Source of the DNA: Aureispira anguillae
GTDB lineage: Bacteria > Bacteroidota > Bacteroidia > Chitinophagales > Saprospiraceae
Assembly (NCBI RefSeq): GCF_026000115.1
Contig: NZ_AP026867.1
Span: 4,583,716 to 4,647,715, forward strand
DNA length: 64,000 nucleotides
Reading direction: 5' to 3'
The notes under the pieces were generated by a model, which searched no databases, had not been told where the DNA came from, and was given only the letters and a program-made list of their open reading frames with translations. Shown here piece by piece: positions 37,564 to 46,946 of the stretch (position 1 is the first letter of the stretch; the number at the start of each line of letters is the position of its first letter). Made by a program: the position numbers and the translations under genes.

Positions 37564-38145
37564 ATGTTTATATCTATATTAATAAGCTGCTGTTTACTGG
37601 TTGGTATAATTCCATGTACAGGGCAATCTAGTTTTATTACAGGTAAGGTCTTTAGTGAAGTTAATAAATCTACTCTTTATAATGCGAAGTTAGTTCTAAA
37701 AAGAAATCACAAATACTACCGAAAAACAAAAACCGATCATGTGGGCAATTACTGGTTTGGGAACTTACCCGCTGGCAGTTACTCTATTTGGGTTATTCAA
37801 GAAGGTTATTGCCAATTGGAGATGACCAAAATTGTAATTGCAACTACTGCTAGCATTCAATTAGATTTGGGATTAATGGAACAATCTCAGAATACCAATC
37901 TAAATTTAGGCGACAAAGTTTATAAAGTCTATCGTGCTCCCATCCAAGTAGATTTAGCAGAACATAAAACGACCTATCAGAATTTCCGAAATGAAATCCA
38001 AATCATAAAAGATGTCTATAATGGTCCAGAAATTCGAATCGCTCCCCCAAAAAGTCCCTCCTCTCCCATAGAAAATAATCGAGCTACCCACCATTATGAA
38101 AGTTTAAAAGCATTAGAAAAAACCAGTGCTTTTGTCCCTCGATAA
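37564..38145 (+). CDS. Secreted protein with carboxypeptidase-regulatory-like domain
   Basis: A 193-residue protein. Signal peptide at about residues 1-20 (ISILISCCLLVGIIPCTGQ). Residues about 23-95 form a CarboxypepD_reg-like beta-sandwich: SSFITGKVFSEVNKSTLYNA, TDHVGNYWFGNLPAGSYSIWV, and a closing strand; the G-x-Y/F-x-F-x-x-LPAG-x-Y-x-I pattern is diagnostic. The second half is polar with no known domain and ends in a Pro/Ser-rich stretch. In Bacteroidota this module is the usual N-terminus of TonB receptors; here it is free-standing, so the protein may be a periplasmic binding or scaffolding factor. Monocistronic with a terminator. Confidence 0.75.
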   Translation: MFISILISCCLLVGIIPCTGQSSFITGKVFSEVNKSTLYNAKLVLKRNHKYYRKTKTDHVGNYWFGNLPAGSYSIWVIQEGYCQLEMTKIVIATTASIQLDLGLMEQSQNTNLNLGDKVYKVYRAPIQVDLAEHKTTYQNFRNEIQIIKDVYNGPEIRIAPPKSPSSPIENNRATHHYESLKALEKTSAFVPR

Positions 38146-38149
38146 TTGT

Positions 38150-38192
38150 AAAAAAAACAATGGATTATTGGTACAAGACCAATAATCCATTG
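38150..38192 (-). terminator. Terminator of the Mce gene pair
   Basis: A perfect 15-bp stem (38158-38172 with 38178-38192), 5-nt loop, followed on the minus strand by eight T (38157-38150). Confidence 0.9.
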
Positions 38193-38201
38193 CAATAAAA
38201 G

Positions 38202-38221
38202 AAAAGCGTTGTCGCTTTTTT
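38202..38221 (+). terminator. Terminator-like hairpin abutting the Mce stop codon
   Basis: A 7-bp stem AAAAGCG/CGCTTTT (38202-38208 and 38213-38219), 4-nt loop, then T; this would stop plus-strand transcripts from the gene at 37564. It lies back to back with the stronger hairpin at 38158-38192, so each convergent gene appears to have its own terminator. Confidence 0.55.
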
Positions 38222-39269
38222 ATTTAATTTCTTTAGGATCTTTCCCATCTTTTAATTTAGGGTCAGCAGAGGGATCTTTATAAGGTTTGTATTTACCACT
38301 CAGAACTGTTTTGTAACGCTCAGGGTGAATTCGAATATCTTGAAGCAAGCGATTTAAGTTATCAACCACTTCATCAATATCACCTTTAAAATTTTTGTCG
38401 TTAAATAAAGCAGCAACCAAACCATTTTGGTTTTCAAAATCTGTGATTTTCCCGATGTTATCAATCATGGTATTGGCTTTGCCTAAGGTTCCTTCTAATC
38501 CATTGACAACTTCATTAATATTGTCTAAAGCATCTTTAGCAGAAGCAATAGTAGCTTCTAAATCTGCATCTTTTACCTGTTTGGTAATGGTATTGATATT
38601 TTGGAGCATTCCTGTAATTTCACCATTACTGTCTTTAATATTCCCTGTAATATCTTTAAGATTTGCCAAAGCCACCGAAATATTAACCGATGAACTCACT
38701 AGTAAATTATTGACCAAATCTGTCAATACTTTTACATTAGCCACAACAGCTTGTAACTCTTTAAAAGTTTGTCCTAATTGTTTATTATCATCAGCCGACA
38801 ACTTTGAGACAGCTCCTAAAATGGTATCGATTTTTCCCATATAAGGATCTGCTACAGCCATGATTCCATCAATCATACCAGACACATCTCCATTTAGGGT
38901 AGCCCCCGATTCGATGCAATTATCTCCACAATTACCAACAAATCTCAATGCGATTTCCTTACCTCCCATCAAAGAAGGTTGCACCAATACAGCCTTAGCA
39001 TCTTTAGGCACTTTAGTACCATTTAAGATATTCATTTCTACAATTACTTTTGAATAATCTTCTGATGGTAGAATATTCGTTACTGCTCCTACTTTATATC
39101 CATTAATTGTTACAGGTGCAGCAATATTAAGACCATCAACAGCCGAAAATTCTGCATTGGCAACGATATCTGAAGAAAAGACATTCTTTCCTTGCAAAAA
39201 GTTGTATCCCCAAAATAATAGGACAATAGTAACTAGACCTAAAATACCAATTTTAACTTCGTTACGCAC
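38220..39269 (-). CDS. MlaD/Mce family lipid-transport protein (first of two)
   Basis: A 349-residue protein with a GTG start (no upstream in-frame ATG before a stop). An N-terminal membrane helix (about residues 7-25, GILGLVTIVLLFWGYNFL) anchors it to the inner membrane. The Mce domain is at about 37-115: FSAVDGLNIAAPVTINGYKVGAV, VEMNILNGTKVPKDAKAVL and PSLMGGKEIALRF. After it, a Cys pair (GNCGDNC) and a long helical region (about 140-320) with hydrophobic heptads, probably a coiled coil or tube. Mce proteins form hexameric rings that pass phospholipids between membranes with an MlaE/MlaF ABC transporter. No permease or ATPase gene lies in the window. It follows a paralogous Mce gene with an 87-nt gap. 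Confidence 0.9.
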   Translation of the reverse strand: MRNEVKIGILGLVTIVLLFWGYNFLQGKNVFSSDIVANAEFSAVDGLNIAAPVTINGYKVGAVTNILPSEDYSKVIVEMNILNGTKVPKDAKAVLVQPSLMGGKEIALRFVGNCGDNCIESGATLNGDVSGMIDGIMAVADPYMGKIDTILGAVSKLSADDNKQLGQTFKELQAVVANVKVLTDLVNNLLVSSSVNISVALANLKDITGNIKDSNGEITGMLQNINTITKQVKDADLEATIASAKDALDNINEVVNGLEGTLGKANTMIDNIGKITDFENQNGLVAALFNDKNFKGDIDEVVDNLNRLLQDIRIHPERYKTVLSGKYKPYKDPSADPKLKDGKDPKEIK

Positions 39270-39356
39270 GTTCTTTATGTTTTAATTTTATAATTAATAG
39301 CTTGGTAATATTTTGTTTTTTGTTTAAAAATCACCGAACTAATGATTCTGTATGAA

Positions 39357-40370
39357 TTATTTCTTTTTCCTTAGTGTTACGTTTTCTTCTGGATGTTCTC
39401 TAATATCACGAATTTTTTGAGCAACATTTTGAATTTTATGATTCAAGCTATCCTTATAATCTGCATCATAAAGCAACTTAGGAATTGTTCCAGAAGCCCC
39501 TTCTTGATAAGGCGCAATCTTTTGACTTAGTTTATCCAATCCTTTATCAGCCTTTTTGAGCATTGCTTTTCCTTGATTTACTTTCTCAGGAAATGTTTTT
39601 GCCTGCTCATTCAACGTATAAAGAATTTTTGTCATGGCATCAATATCATCTTGAGACAAAGAAGACAAATTATTCACCAACGAATCCAGCGCTAAAGCCA
39701 TTTCATTACTTTCAGAAGAATTCGCCATGGTCTCCATCGTTCCATCTTTCAAGAGGCTTGCTGTTAATTCTTTAAAATTTTTAATGGTACTCGGCAATGT
39801 TCTATTCATTCCTCTCATCTTGCCCTCAAAACCTTTGGTTGTTTTTGCCAATCCAGCAGCAGAAGCATAAGCCTTAGCTAACATCGCCTCCATGCCATTG
39901 GGTCCCATCAACGTATCTGCAATTTTGCCAAAAGATTTTAGAATAGGTTCTGCAACCGCCGCAACCTGTGTTGCCATATTACTAATTTCACCTGGAATAA
40001 TAGCTCCTGATTGTAAGCAATTATTGGTACAGGCTCCTTCATAAACAATGGATACGGTTCTTCCCCCCAAAAGAGAAGCCTCTGATATAACTGCTTTAGC
40101 ATTGGGTGGTATTTGAGTAGATGGGTCAATGTCCATATCAACCAATAACCTTCCTTCTTTTTTATAAATAGCAGCAACTCGCCCATATTCCCTCCCCTTT
40201 ATTAACACCAAATTTCCTTTTTTTAGAAATTCAATATCATCAAACTCAGCTATAATAATTAAGTTCGTAGAAAAGACATTTTTTCTATTTAAGTAATTAA
40301 ATAGAAAAAGAGTAGAAAATAAGACGACAAGTCCTATAAAACCCACTTTTGCTTCTTTTGATATATTCAA
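39357..40370 (-). CDS. MlaD/Mce family lipid-transport protein (second paralogue)
   Basis: A 337-residue protein, start at TTG 40370 because no ATG or GTG exists upstream in frame before a stop; the next internal candidate would cut into the membrane helix. N-terminal helix about residues 10-27 (GFIGLVVLFSTLFLFNYL), Mce domain about 40-115 (EFLKKGNLVLIKGREYGRV, MDIDPSTQIPPNAKAVI, ASLLGGRTVSIVY), Cys pair ACTNNC at the same place as in its neighbour, then a helical tail rich in Lys and Met. The paralogue pair probably assembles into the same or adjacent rings. It shares its direction and close spacing with the Mce gene at 38220 and the amidase at 40684, a neighbourhood typical of Bacteroidota. 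Confidence 0.88.
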   Translation of the reverse strand: MNISKEAKVGFIGLVVLFSTLFLFNYLNRKNVFSTNLIIIAEFDDIEFLKKGNLVLIKGREYGRVAAIYKKEGRLLVDMDIDPSTQIPPNAKAVISEASLLGGRTVSIVYEGACTNNCLQSGAIIPGEISNMATQVAAVAEPILKSFGKIADTLMGPNGMEAMLAKAYASAAGLAKTTKGFEGKMRGMNRTLPSTIKNFKELTASLLKDGTMETMANSSESNEMALALDSLVNNLSSLSQDDIDAMTKILYTLNEQAKTFPEKVNQGKAMLKKADKGLDKLSQKIAPYQEGASGTIPKLLYDADYKDSLNHKIQNVAQKIRDIREHPEENVTLRKKK

Positions 40371-40683
40371 GATGATATTTTTTAAATAAAAAATAAGATT
40401 GATGTAGCACTAAGCCTTTCTGTTGGCATCAAATTTTGCACCAAACCAATTTATATTACAACATCTGTACTATTTACCACAATAAAATACTGGCGATCAA
40501 TTCAATAAAACTAAAAACAAGAATTACTGAAAATAGCAGCAATATCAAAGTAAATAAATTCTTTTGAATAAATGAAGCATTTGAACAGAGTTGTGGAATT
40601 TAGTCCTTTCCCCTAGATCACTGTCCCCTAAATACGATACACTTTTTATGATCTGCTAGCATCTAAAAGACGAGGATTATCAC
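40371..40683. other. Intergenic within the Mce-amidase block
   Basis: 312 nt between the amidase stop and the Mce start, without an ORF. No hairpin terminator seen, so read-through from the amidase gene into the Mce pair is possible. Confidence 0.4.
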
Positions 40684-42021
40684 TTATCTTTTTGCTTCAG
40701 TAATAGAAATTTTTTGCCCATTTTTAAATGCGACAACAAATGCGTCTTTAAATCCATTTTTTCGCCAATAATTCTGACGCTCAATGGCCGTTGAAAAAGA
40801 GGCGTGTTTTCCAACCAAATATTTATAGGATGCTCCTACTTTTACACATTCAACCCCTTTGATTTTTGTCCAAACTCCTGTATTGACACTTGATTTTTGA
40901 GTTGAAGCAGCCAATTGTATCCTAAAAACAGTGGAGGTATTGTCTATCGAATGTTTTTTATTGTTGCTTGCCCCCTGCAAGGTTGTAGGATACATTTGCT
41001 CTATTGATGGCATAACTTTAACTTCTGGTTCTTTCGTTTTTTGTGCTGGAGAATAGACGATTCTATCGTTGGGATTGTTGATGGAATAACTATTGGTTGT
41101 AGCCCTTCTTGGTATACTTTTGGGAACAAATGAATGCGTCGAATTGGTAATCTTTTTAGATGGTGGTATGGTTTGCGTTGAAACACTTGAAGCGGAACGA
41201 CCTTCTACAACCTGATAGTTATAGTTTGTTTTGCTCTCAACATCTCTTTTATATTCCTTTAAAGCACGGTACATTGCCGAAGCAATATAAACTTGTCCTT
41301 TTTCAGAATTCAGATAGTTTTCTTCCAAGGTATTGGACAAAAAACCAGCTTCAACCAACACAGAGGGCATTGTTGCTGCTCTTAAAACCAAAAAACCAGC
41401 TTGTTTTACGCCCCTACTTTTTCGTTTGGCGGTGTGCTGAAATTGCTGTTCTACTTTTCCTGCTAACAACAAACTCTGAGACAAATAAGCATTTTGATAC
41501 ATACTCAACATAATATGCCCTTCTGACGAATTGGGGTCATAACCTTCATAGTTAGTGGTATAGTCTTGCTCTAATAAAATGGCCTTGTTTTCTCGTTTAG
41601 CAACATTTAGATTTTCGGTAGCACGGTGCAAGCCCATAACATACGTTTCTGTCCCTCCAACTGAATTGGTAGGGGTCAACATAGAATTGCAGTGAATTGA
41701 AAAGAAAAGATCTGCATTATTAGTATTAGCCATTGCAATTCGTTGATGCAAAGGAATAAATTGATCCGTTGTTCTAGTATACAAAACTCGCACATTAGGC
41801 ATATACTGATTGATATAATGCCCCAATCTTAACGCCAATTTTAATGCGATATCTTTTTCCTTTGCATTCGTTCCCAAAGCACCACTGTCCTTGCCCCCAT
41901 GCCCTGCATCAATTACGATCGTAAATTTTATAGTTGACTCCTTAGGTTTATAAAATGCTGTTTCGGAAAAAAAGGGTAAGCAAACCAATAGTACAATGGC
42001 AACGATAATTGATTTTTCCAC
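40684..42021 (-). CDS. N-acetylmuramoyl-L-alanine amidase (Amidase_3) with SPOR-like C-terminus
   Basis: A 445-residue protein with a GTG start. A signal peptide (about residues 1-20) leads to an Amidase_3 domain at about 34-250, which cuts the amide bond between muramic acid and the stem peptide. Zinc ligands H41 (IDAGHGGKDSGALG), E55 and H110 (SIHCNS) and the catalytic E224 (VLVEAGFLSN) are all present, so it should be active. A polar linker rich in Ser, Thr and Pro (about 260-350) joins a C-terminal domain (about 365-440, FRIQLAAS, YKYLVGKHASFSTA) that resembles SPOR domains, which bind septal, denuded glycan strands. It therefore probably acts in daughter-cell separation. It is divergent from lptD and upstream of two Mce genes, an arrangement conserved in many Bacteroidota. 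Confidence 0.93.
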   Translation of the reverse strand: MEKSIIVAIVLLVCLPFFSETAFYKPKESTIKFTIVIDAGHGGKDSGALGTNAKEKDIALKLALRLGHYINQYMPNVRVLYTRTTDQFIPLHQRIAMANTNNADLFFSIHCNSMLTPTNSVGGTETYVMGLHRATENLNVAKRENKAILLEQDYTTNYEGYDPNSSEGHIMLSMYQNAYLSQSLLLAGKVEQQFQHTAKRKSRGVKQAGFLVLRAATMPSVLVEAGFLSNTLEENYLNSEKGQVYIASAMYRALKEYKRDVESKTNYNYQVVEGRSASSVSTQTIPPSKKITNSTHSFVPKSIPRRATTNSYSINNPNDRIVYSPAQKTKEPEVKVMPSIEQMYPTTLQGASNNKKHSIDNTSTVFRIQLAASTQKSSVNTGVWTKIKGVECVKVGASYKYLVGKHASFSTAIERQNYWRKNGFKDAFVVAFKNGQKISITEAKR

Positions 42022-42365
42022 AATGTTTTGATATTACAAGCCAAACACTAGCTGCTGTTTTGTCTTAATGTTCGACTAATAGGAATTTGAAAATGTTGTT
42101 ATCAATTAACCTTATAGGTTGATGCCATTTTGCGAGTTATAACTTAAAGAGCGTTAAAAACGGTCAAAGATTGAGTTAAAGAAAAAGATAAAGCCGTAAA
42201 AATTTATCAAAAATATCTTTCTTGCTCTCCAAAGAATGAATCAATTAAAGAAATTTAAGCCTTTAAATCCTTTATTCTTTAGAATAAAACTGAATAATTG
42301 TACTTTTGTCTTTCTCTGAAGTTGATAAATAATATTGGGACTACAACTTCTTAATTTAACCACAG
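42022..42365. other. Divergent promoter region of the amidase and lptD genes
   Basis: 344 nt, AT-rich, between two genes that both use GTG starts. A -7-like box for lptD is at 42301. I found no matching box for the amidase. Confidence 0.4.
42301..42308 (+). promoter_or_regulatory. Putative -7 box of lptD
   Basis: TACTTTTG fits TAnnTTTG, 57 nt before the lptD start codon. No clear -33 TTTG. Confidence 0.3.
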
Positions 42366-45326
42366 GTGGCATTGATACTACAAAAATATTACAAACTTTT
42401 TTGCTTTTTCACTATTTGTTCAATTTTTTGTTCAAGTTGTGGCTTTCCCTATAATACTCGGCAAGCTCGACAAGCCCGTAAGACCAAGCGAATAGCTCAA
42501 AAGCAAGCAAAAAAACAAGCAAAGAAAGGAAAACTAAATCCAATAGATACTGTATTGAACACTACTGTTGATCCATTTATACAATTGGATTCTACAGCAA
42601 TTACTACTTCCAATCCATTGGTAGATAGCAGTTCTGTGGTTGCTGATTCCCCTGTTTCAGATTCTACCCAGCCCTCTATTATAACTCTTGTAAAATCTGA
42701 CACAATAGGATTGGATAGTATAGCTAACTTAATGCATACCGATAGTCTAATCCAAGATTCTACCCAGTTGCTCGTTGCTTCTGATTCGATGATAACAGAC
42801 TCCTTAAATGGGGACGCTGCCATAAACGAATCAATGGAAAGAACCATCCAATATTCAACAGATTCTCTGGATTTGCCCGTTCAGTACGAATCTGCCGACT
42901 CTATGATTTATGACCTAGCCGAGCGCAAGGTTTACTTATATAACAATGCAGAGGTATTTTATGAACAATATAATTTAAAAGCAGGATATATTGAATTTGA
43001 TTTTATCACCAATGTTGCAACAGCCACTTGCTTGTTAGACAGTGCTGGAAATGAAATTCAATGCCCTTTCTTTGATGATAAAACACAAAAATTTACCTGT
43101 CGAAGGATAGAGTTCAATTTTAAAACAAAGAAAGGAAAAGTTTATGATGCATCTACTCAGCAAGGAGATGGGTATTTGGTTTCCAATGCTACTAAATTTA
43201 TCAGCCAAGGTGGAGATAGCACAACCGACAATTCTCAAAATATATTATACAGTCAAGGTTGTCTTTATACCACTTGTGATGCTGGACATCCACATTTTGG
43301 CATTCGAGCTTCCAAAGCAAAAATTATCCCAGGCAAGCTAATCGTGGTCGGTCCCTCTTTTCTAGAAATAATGGGCTCCCCTACTCCTATTTTACTGCCT
43401 TTTGGCTTTTTTCCGATTACCAAAAACAAGCGCTCAGGGCTAATTTTAAGTATGGATTTAGATTTTTCACCTAGATTAGGACCAGGGATTCGAGAAATTG
43501 GTTTTTATTTAGGTTTAAGTGAATATTGGGATCTAAAAGTGACAGGAGATTTTTATATGCGAGGTTCGCTTCGGGCAAGAGCTCAGTCTCAATACAACAT
43601 CCGCTACAAAGGAAAGGGAAGTGTTGAATTGGGATACACCCGATTGCAAGTAGATGAAAAAGGAACTCCTGATTATAACTTAGAACAGAGTTTTAATCTA
43701 AAATGGACGCATACACAAGCACCACAAGCACATCCTAGCCAAAGCTTTTCTGCTACGATTAATTTTGGTACTTCTGATTATTATAAGAACACCTTTAATG
43801 ATGCCAATAGTGTATTAGCGACCACCTTCAATTCTAATGTATCTTATAATAAGCGCTTTTTGGGTACACCATTTTCGCTATCTGCACGATTGTCACACAG
43901 TCAAAATACCAAGACACATGCCATGACCATTACCTTTCCTCAATTAGGATTGAATATGAATCAGGTATTTCCATTCAAACGCAAAAATGTATCTGGTAAG
44001 CAACGTTGGTATGAGCGAATTGGTTTTAGTTATGGGCTAAATGCAAGCAATACCATCACAACAACAGATACCGCTATTTTTAAAGTAGGTGGTTTAGAGG
44101 AAGCCATCCAAAACATGAACTATAGTGTCACCCATAGCCCTCGCTTGAATTTCTCGTTTAAGTTGTTCAAAGTGATTAATGTCCAACCTAGCGTTAATTA
44201 TACCCAGCAATGGTTTTTCTACCGCAATCGTCAATATTTGGACCCTACCCCTGTTGTCAATCCAGAGAATCCCAGCGATACGACTTCCTTTGGAACCATA
44301 GAGAAATACAAAGAATATGGCTTTTATACCACCCATCGTTTTAGTTCAGGCGTTAACATCAATACGCAAATTTATGCCACGGGCAACTTCAATATAGGAG
44401 CCCTAAAACAGGTTCGAGCTGTATTTTCGCCCAATATTGGTTTTAGTTGGACACCTAGTTATGAAAATGCTTACGATTATTTTTACGATTCGGTACAATA
44501 CGATACACGCTATCCAGATCAACTGCGCCGTTATAATTATTTTGCATTTTCGCCACCTTCAGGCAAAACGGCCTTATTGACCTACTCCCTAGGTAGTAGA
44601 TTTGAAGCAAAGGTAAAAAAAGGAAAAAGAGATAGTACGATAAAAGAAGCGTACAAAAAAATTGTGCTCATCCCAACGGCAACTATTAGTGGCAATTATA
44701 ACATTGCCGCAGATTCGTTGCACCTATCTCCCATCAATTTTAATACCTCCACAACCCTATTCAAAAAAATCAATGTTCGATTTTCGGCAACCTTTGATCC
44801 CTATGCAGCCAATCCAGAAAACAACAGTAGGCTCAACACCTTTGAGTTCAATTTTAGTCAAGGAAAACGATTAGTCCGAGTCACCTCTATGTCCTTTAAT
44901 GCCTCGACAGGGATAAATTCTAAAGACCTTAGAAACCTATTTCGAAAAAAGGGGGTCAAAGAAGATAAGAATAAAAAGCAATTTGACCTGATTCGAAATA
45001 TTAACATTGGCTACAATTTAATTGTCCAAAATCGCTATATTGATGGAGTAGACAGCACTTTAGTGACGGCTAATCAACTTTCTTTTTCTGGCTCTATCAA
45101 CCTTTCTAAAGGTTGGGCGATTCGCATCGGAAATATTGGTTATAGTTTTAAAGATGAGCGCATCACCTTCCCCGATTTTACCTTCTCCAGAGATTTGCAT
45201 TGTTGGCAAATGGGGCTAAGTTGGCAGCCTGAACGTCAAACATGGAATTTCTTTATTCGAGTAAAACCAGGCTCTCTAGGATTTTTGGAGGTTCCTGTGA
45301 AACGAGAATTTTATGAGGTATTCTAA
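42366..45326 (+). CDS. lptD: LPS-assembly outer-membrane protein, LptD-like
   Basis: A 986-residue protein from a GTG start. The N-terminal segment (LFCFFTICSIFCSSCG) is a signal peptide, with a Cys that could be lipidated. A basic, low-complexity stretch (many Lys, Gln, Ala) and a Ser/Thr/Asp linker follow to about residue 150. An OstA-like beta-jellyroll is at about 165-330 (SADSMIYDLAERKVYLYNNAEVFY, YIEFDF, CRRIEFNFKTKKGKVYDA). The rest is a large beta-barrel ending FLEVPVKREFYEVF. LptD, with LptE, inserts lipopolysaccharide into the outer leaflet of the outer membrane. The Bacteroidota form is long and divergent from the E. coli one. The neighbouring divergent amidase and Mce genes support an envelope role. 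Confidence 0.88.
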   Translation: MALILQKYYKLFCFFTICSIFCSSCGFPYNTRQARQARKTKRIAQKQAKKQAKKGKLNPIDTVLNTTVDPFIQLDSTAITTSNPLVDSSSVVADSPVSDSTQPSIITLVKSDTIGLDSIANLMHTDSLIQDSTQLLVASDSMITDSLNGDAAINESMERTIQYSTDSLDLPVQYESADSMIYDLAERKVYLYNNAEVFYEQYNLKAGYIEFDFITNVATATCLLDSAGNEIQCPFFDDKTQKFTCRRIEFNFKTKKGKVYDASTQQGDGYLVSNATKFISQGGDSTTDNSQNILYSQGCLYTTCDAGHPHFGIRASKAKIIPGKLIVVGPSFLEIMGSPTPILLPFGFFPITKNKRSGLILSMDLDFSPRLGPGIREIGFYLGLSEYWDLKVTGDFYMRGSLRARAQSQYNIRYKGKGSVELGYTRLQVDEKGTPDYNLEQSFNLKWTHTQAPQAHPSQSFSATINFGTSDYYKNTFNDANSVLATTFNSNVSYNKRFLGTPFSLSARLSHSQNTKTHAMTITFPQLGLNMNQVFPFKRKNVSGKQRWYERIGFSYGLNASNTITTTDTAIFKVGGLEEAIQNMNYSVTHSPRLNFSFKLFKVINVQPSVNYTQQWFFYRNRQYLDPTPVVNPENPSDTTSFGTIEKYKEYGFYTTHRFSSGVNINTQIYATGNFNIGALKQVRAVFSPNIGFSWTPSYENAYDYFYDSVQYDTRYPDQLRRYNYFAFSPPSGKTALLTYSLGSRFEAKVKKGKRDSTIKEAYKKIVLIPTATISGNYNIAADSLHLSPINFNTSTTLFKKINVRFSATFDPYAANPENNSRLNTFEFNFSQGKRLVRVTSMSFNASTGINSKDLRNLFRKKGVKEDKNKKQFDLIRNINIGYNLIVQNRYIDGVDSTLVTANQLSFSGSINLSKGWAIRIGNIGYSFKDERITFPDFTFSRDLHCWQMGLSWQPERQTWNFFIRVKPGSLGFLEVPVKREFYEVF

Positions 45327-45346
45327 TAAAATTGAGCCTAGATAAA

Positions 45347-45388
45347 ATAAGAGAAGGGGTTTTCGCTAGCGAAAACCCCTTCTCTTAT
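45347..45388. terminator. Perfect 42-bp palindrome between lptD and pdhB
   Basis: Two 21-nt arms (45347-45367 and 45368-45388) without a spacer, centred on GCTAGC. It lies between convergent stops (45326 and 45410) and likely terminates both transcripts; in RNA the central bases form the loop. The flanking T/A runs are modest. Confidence 0.85.
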
Positions 45389-45409
45389 AACTATAGTTTC
45401 TGTATCCTA

Positions 45410-46393
45410 TTAACGATAAAGCACCTCTTTTACTGCTTTGATTACTTTCTCAGGATTTGGCAAAAATGCATCTACCAAAGTTGGCGCATAACACATGCTA
45501 ACGTCCAAACTATTTAGACGAGTAACGGGAGCATCCAAATAATCAAAGGCATGCTTTTGTGCACGGTAAGCAATCTCTGAAGAAACCCCAGCAAAAGGCC
45601 ATGATTCATCCAAGGTAATTAGACGATTGGTCTTTTGAACAGACTTGATAATGGTAGCCTCATCCAATGGTCGAATGGTACGCAAATCAATTACTTCTAC
45701 AGAAATTCCTTCTTTAGCTAGTTCTTCAGCAGCAGCCAAAGCAACTTTTACCATTTTATTAAAAGCGGTAATGGTTACATCGGTTCCTTCTCTCTTGATG
45801 TCTGCTTTTCCGATTGGGATCAAATACTCTTCTTCTGGAACTTCTCCCATATCAGAATACATTACCTCTGACTCCATAAAACAAACAGGATCTTCATCTC
45901 TAATTGCAGATTTTAATAAACCTTTGGCATCATAAGGATTCGAAATAGAAATCACTTTCAAACCAGGAACATTAGCCATCCAACTCTCAAAAGTCTGAGA
46001 GTGCTGTTGTGCTAGTTGTCCAGCAGATCCTGTTCCTCCTCTAAATACAATTGGGCATTTAAATTGTCCTGCGGACATTGAGTTTACTTTTGCTGCATGA
46101 TTGACAATTTGATCAAATGCTAATACAGCAAAATTCCAAGTCATGAATTCTACAATTGGACGCACACCTCCCATCGCTGCACCAACACCAATTGCTGCAA
46201 ATCCTAACTCTGCAATAGGCGTATCAATAACACGTTTTGCTCCAAATTCATCCAACATACCTTGGCTAACTTTGTAAGCACCATTATATTCAGCTACTTC
46301 TTCACCCATCAAAAATACGTTCTCATCTCTACGCATTTCTTCTGACATTGCCTCTTTCAAGGCTTCACGCATGCGAATTTTTCTCATTGCCAT
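45410..46393 (-). CDS. pdhB: Pyruvate dehydrogenase E1 component, beta subunit
   Basis: A 327-residue protein, the usual length for the beta subunit of heterotetrameric E1. With E1-alpha and thiamine diphosphate it decarboxylates pyruvate and reductively acetylates the E2 lipoyl group. Visible features: MRKIRMREALKEAMSEEM at the start, VFLMGEEVAEYNGAYKVSQG with the ThDP-facing Glu, GAAMGGVRPIVEFMTWNF, and the C-terminal transketolase domain with DLRTIRPLD and SWPFAGVSSEIA. The closely related branched-chain 2-oxoacid subunit is the alternative, but the pattern FRGGTGSAGQLAQQHSQ and FAIAAFDQIVN-like region fit pyruvate dehydrogenase. The alpha subunit and E2 are not next to it, so pdh genes are split in this genome. 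Confidence 0.93.
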   Translation of the reverse strand: MAMRKIRMREALKEAMSEEMRRDENVFLMGEEVAEYNGAYKVSQGMLDEFGAKRVIDTPIAELGFAAIGVGAAMGGVRPIVEFMTWNFAVLAFDQIVNHAAKVNSMSAGQFKCPIVFRGGTGSAGQLAQQHSQTFESWMANVPGLKVISISNPYDAKGLLKSAIRDEDPVCFMESEVMYSDMGEVPEEEYLIPIGKADIKREGTDVTITAFNKMVKVALAAAEELAKEGISVEVIDLRTIRPLDEATIIKSVQKTNRLITLDESWPFAGVSSEIAYRAQKHAFDYLDAPVTRLNSLDVSMCYAPTLVDAFLPNPEKVIKAVKEVLYR

Positions 46394-46604
46394 AATCTAT
46401 GTTTTTGTAAGTAGTTCTTTTTAGTAGTTTCTAGAGGATTTCTAACCTTAATAATTAGTTCATATAGCCTCTTAAAGGTCGAAATTACAAAGCCTATGTG
46501 GATTCTACAATTTTATGCTTTATTTTTTTCTCTTCATTCTATTTTTAAACTAAAATACAAGCCTATTATTATTCTTAGAATCGCACCTAAACCATCGATT
46601 TTTT

Positions 46605-46946
46605 TTAGTCCTTTATAATTAAATCCACTGCTGTAGCACTTGTATTAATTTTTAGAATTTCAGCATAAGGTATGTACACATGAAATGTCCCCGCAGATGT
46701 TTTGTAAGTAATATCTAAAACCTCTGCCATAAAATTAAATTTAAAGTCTTCTAACCAACCAATATCAAATTTTTGATGATGTCTCTCAAAATCTAAAGTA
46801 GCAACATTCATTTTTGCAAATTCTTTATTGCTTTTGGTATAAGTGGATAAAATCTCTTGGCAAGCAGTCTTATCAAATTGTGCAAAGATTGCTGTACTAA
46901 ATAAACTTATCCATAAGACCATTACAATAGTTTTAACTGTTTCCAT
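46605..46946 (-). CDS. Small exported protein of unknown function
   Basis: A 113-residue protein with a clear signal peptide (METVKTIVMVLWISLFSTAIFAQ). The mature part of about 90 residues has one Cys and an alternating pattern of strands near the C-terminus (FKFNFMAEVLDITYKT, TFHVYIPYAEILKIN), suggesting a small beta-rich domain. No family recognised. It lies 258 nt beyond the stop of the minus-strand propeller gene and might be cotranscribed, though nothing else links them. Confidence 0.65.
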   Translation of the reverse strand: METVKTIVMVLWISLFSTAIFAQFDKTACQEILSTYTKSNKEFAKMNVATLDFERHHQKFDIGWLEDFKFNFMAEVLDITYKTSAGTFHVYIPYAEILKINTSATAVDLIIKD

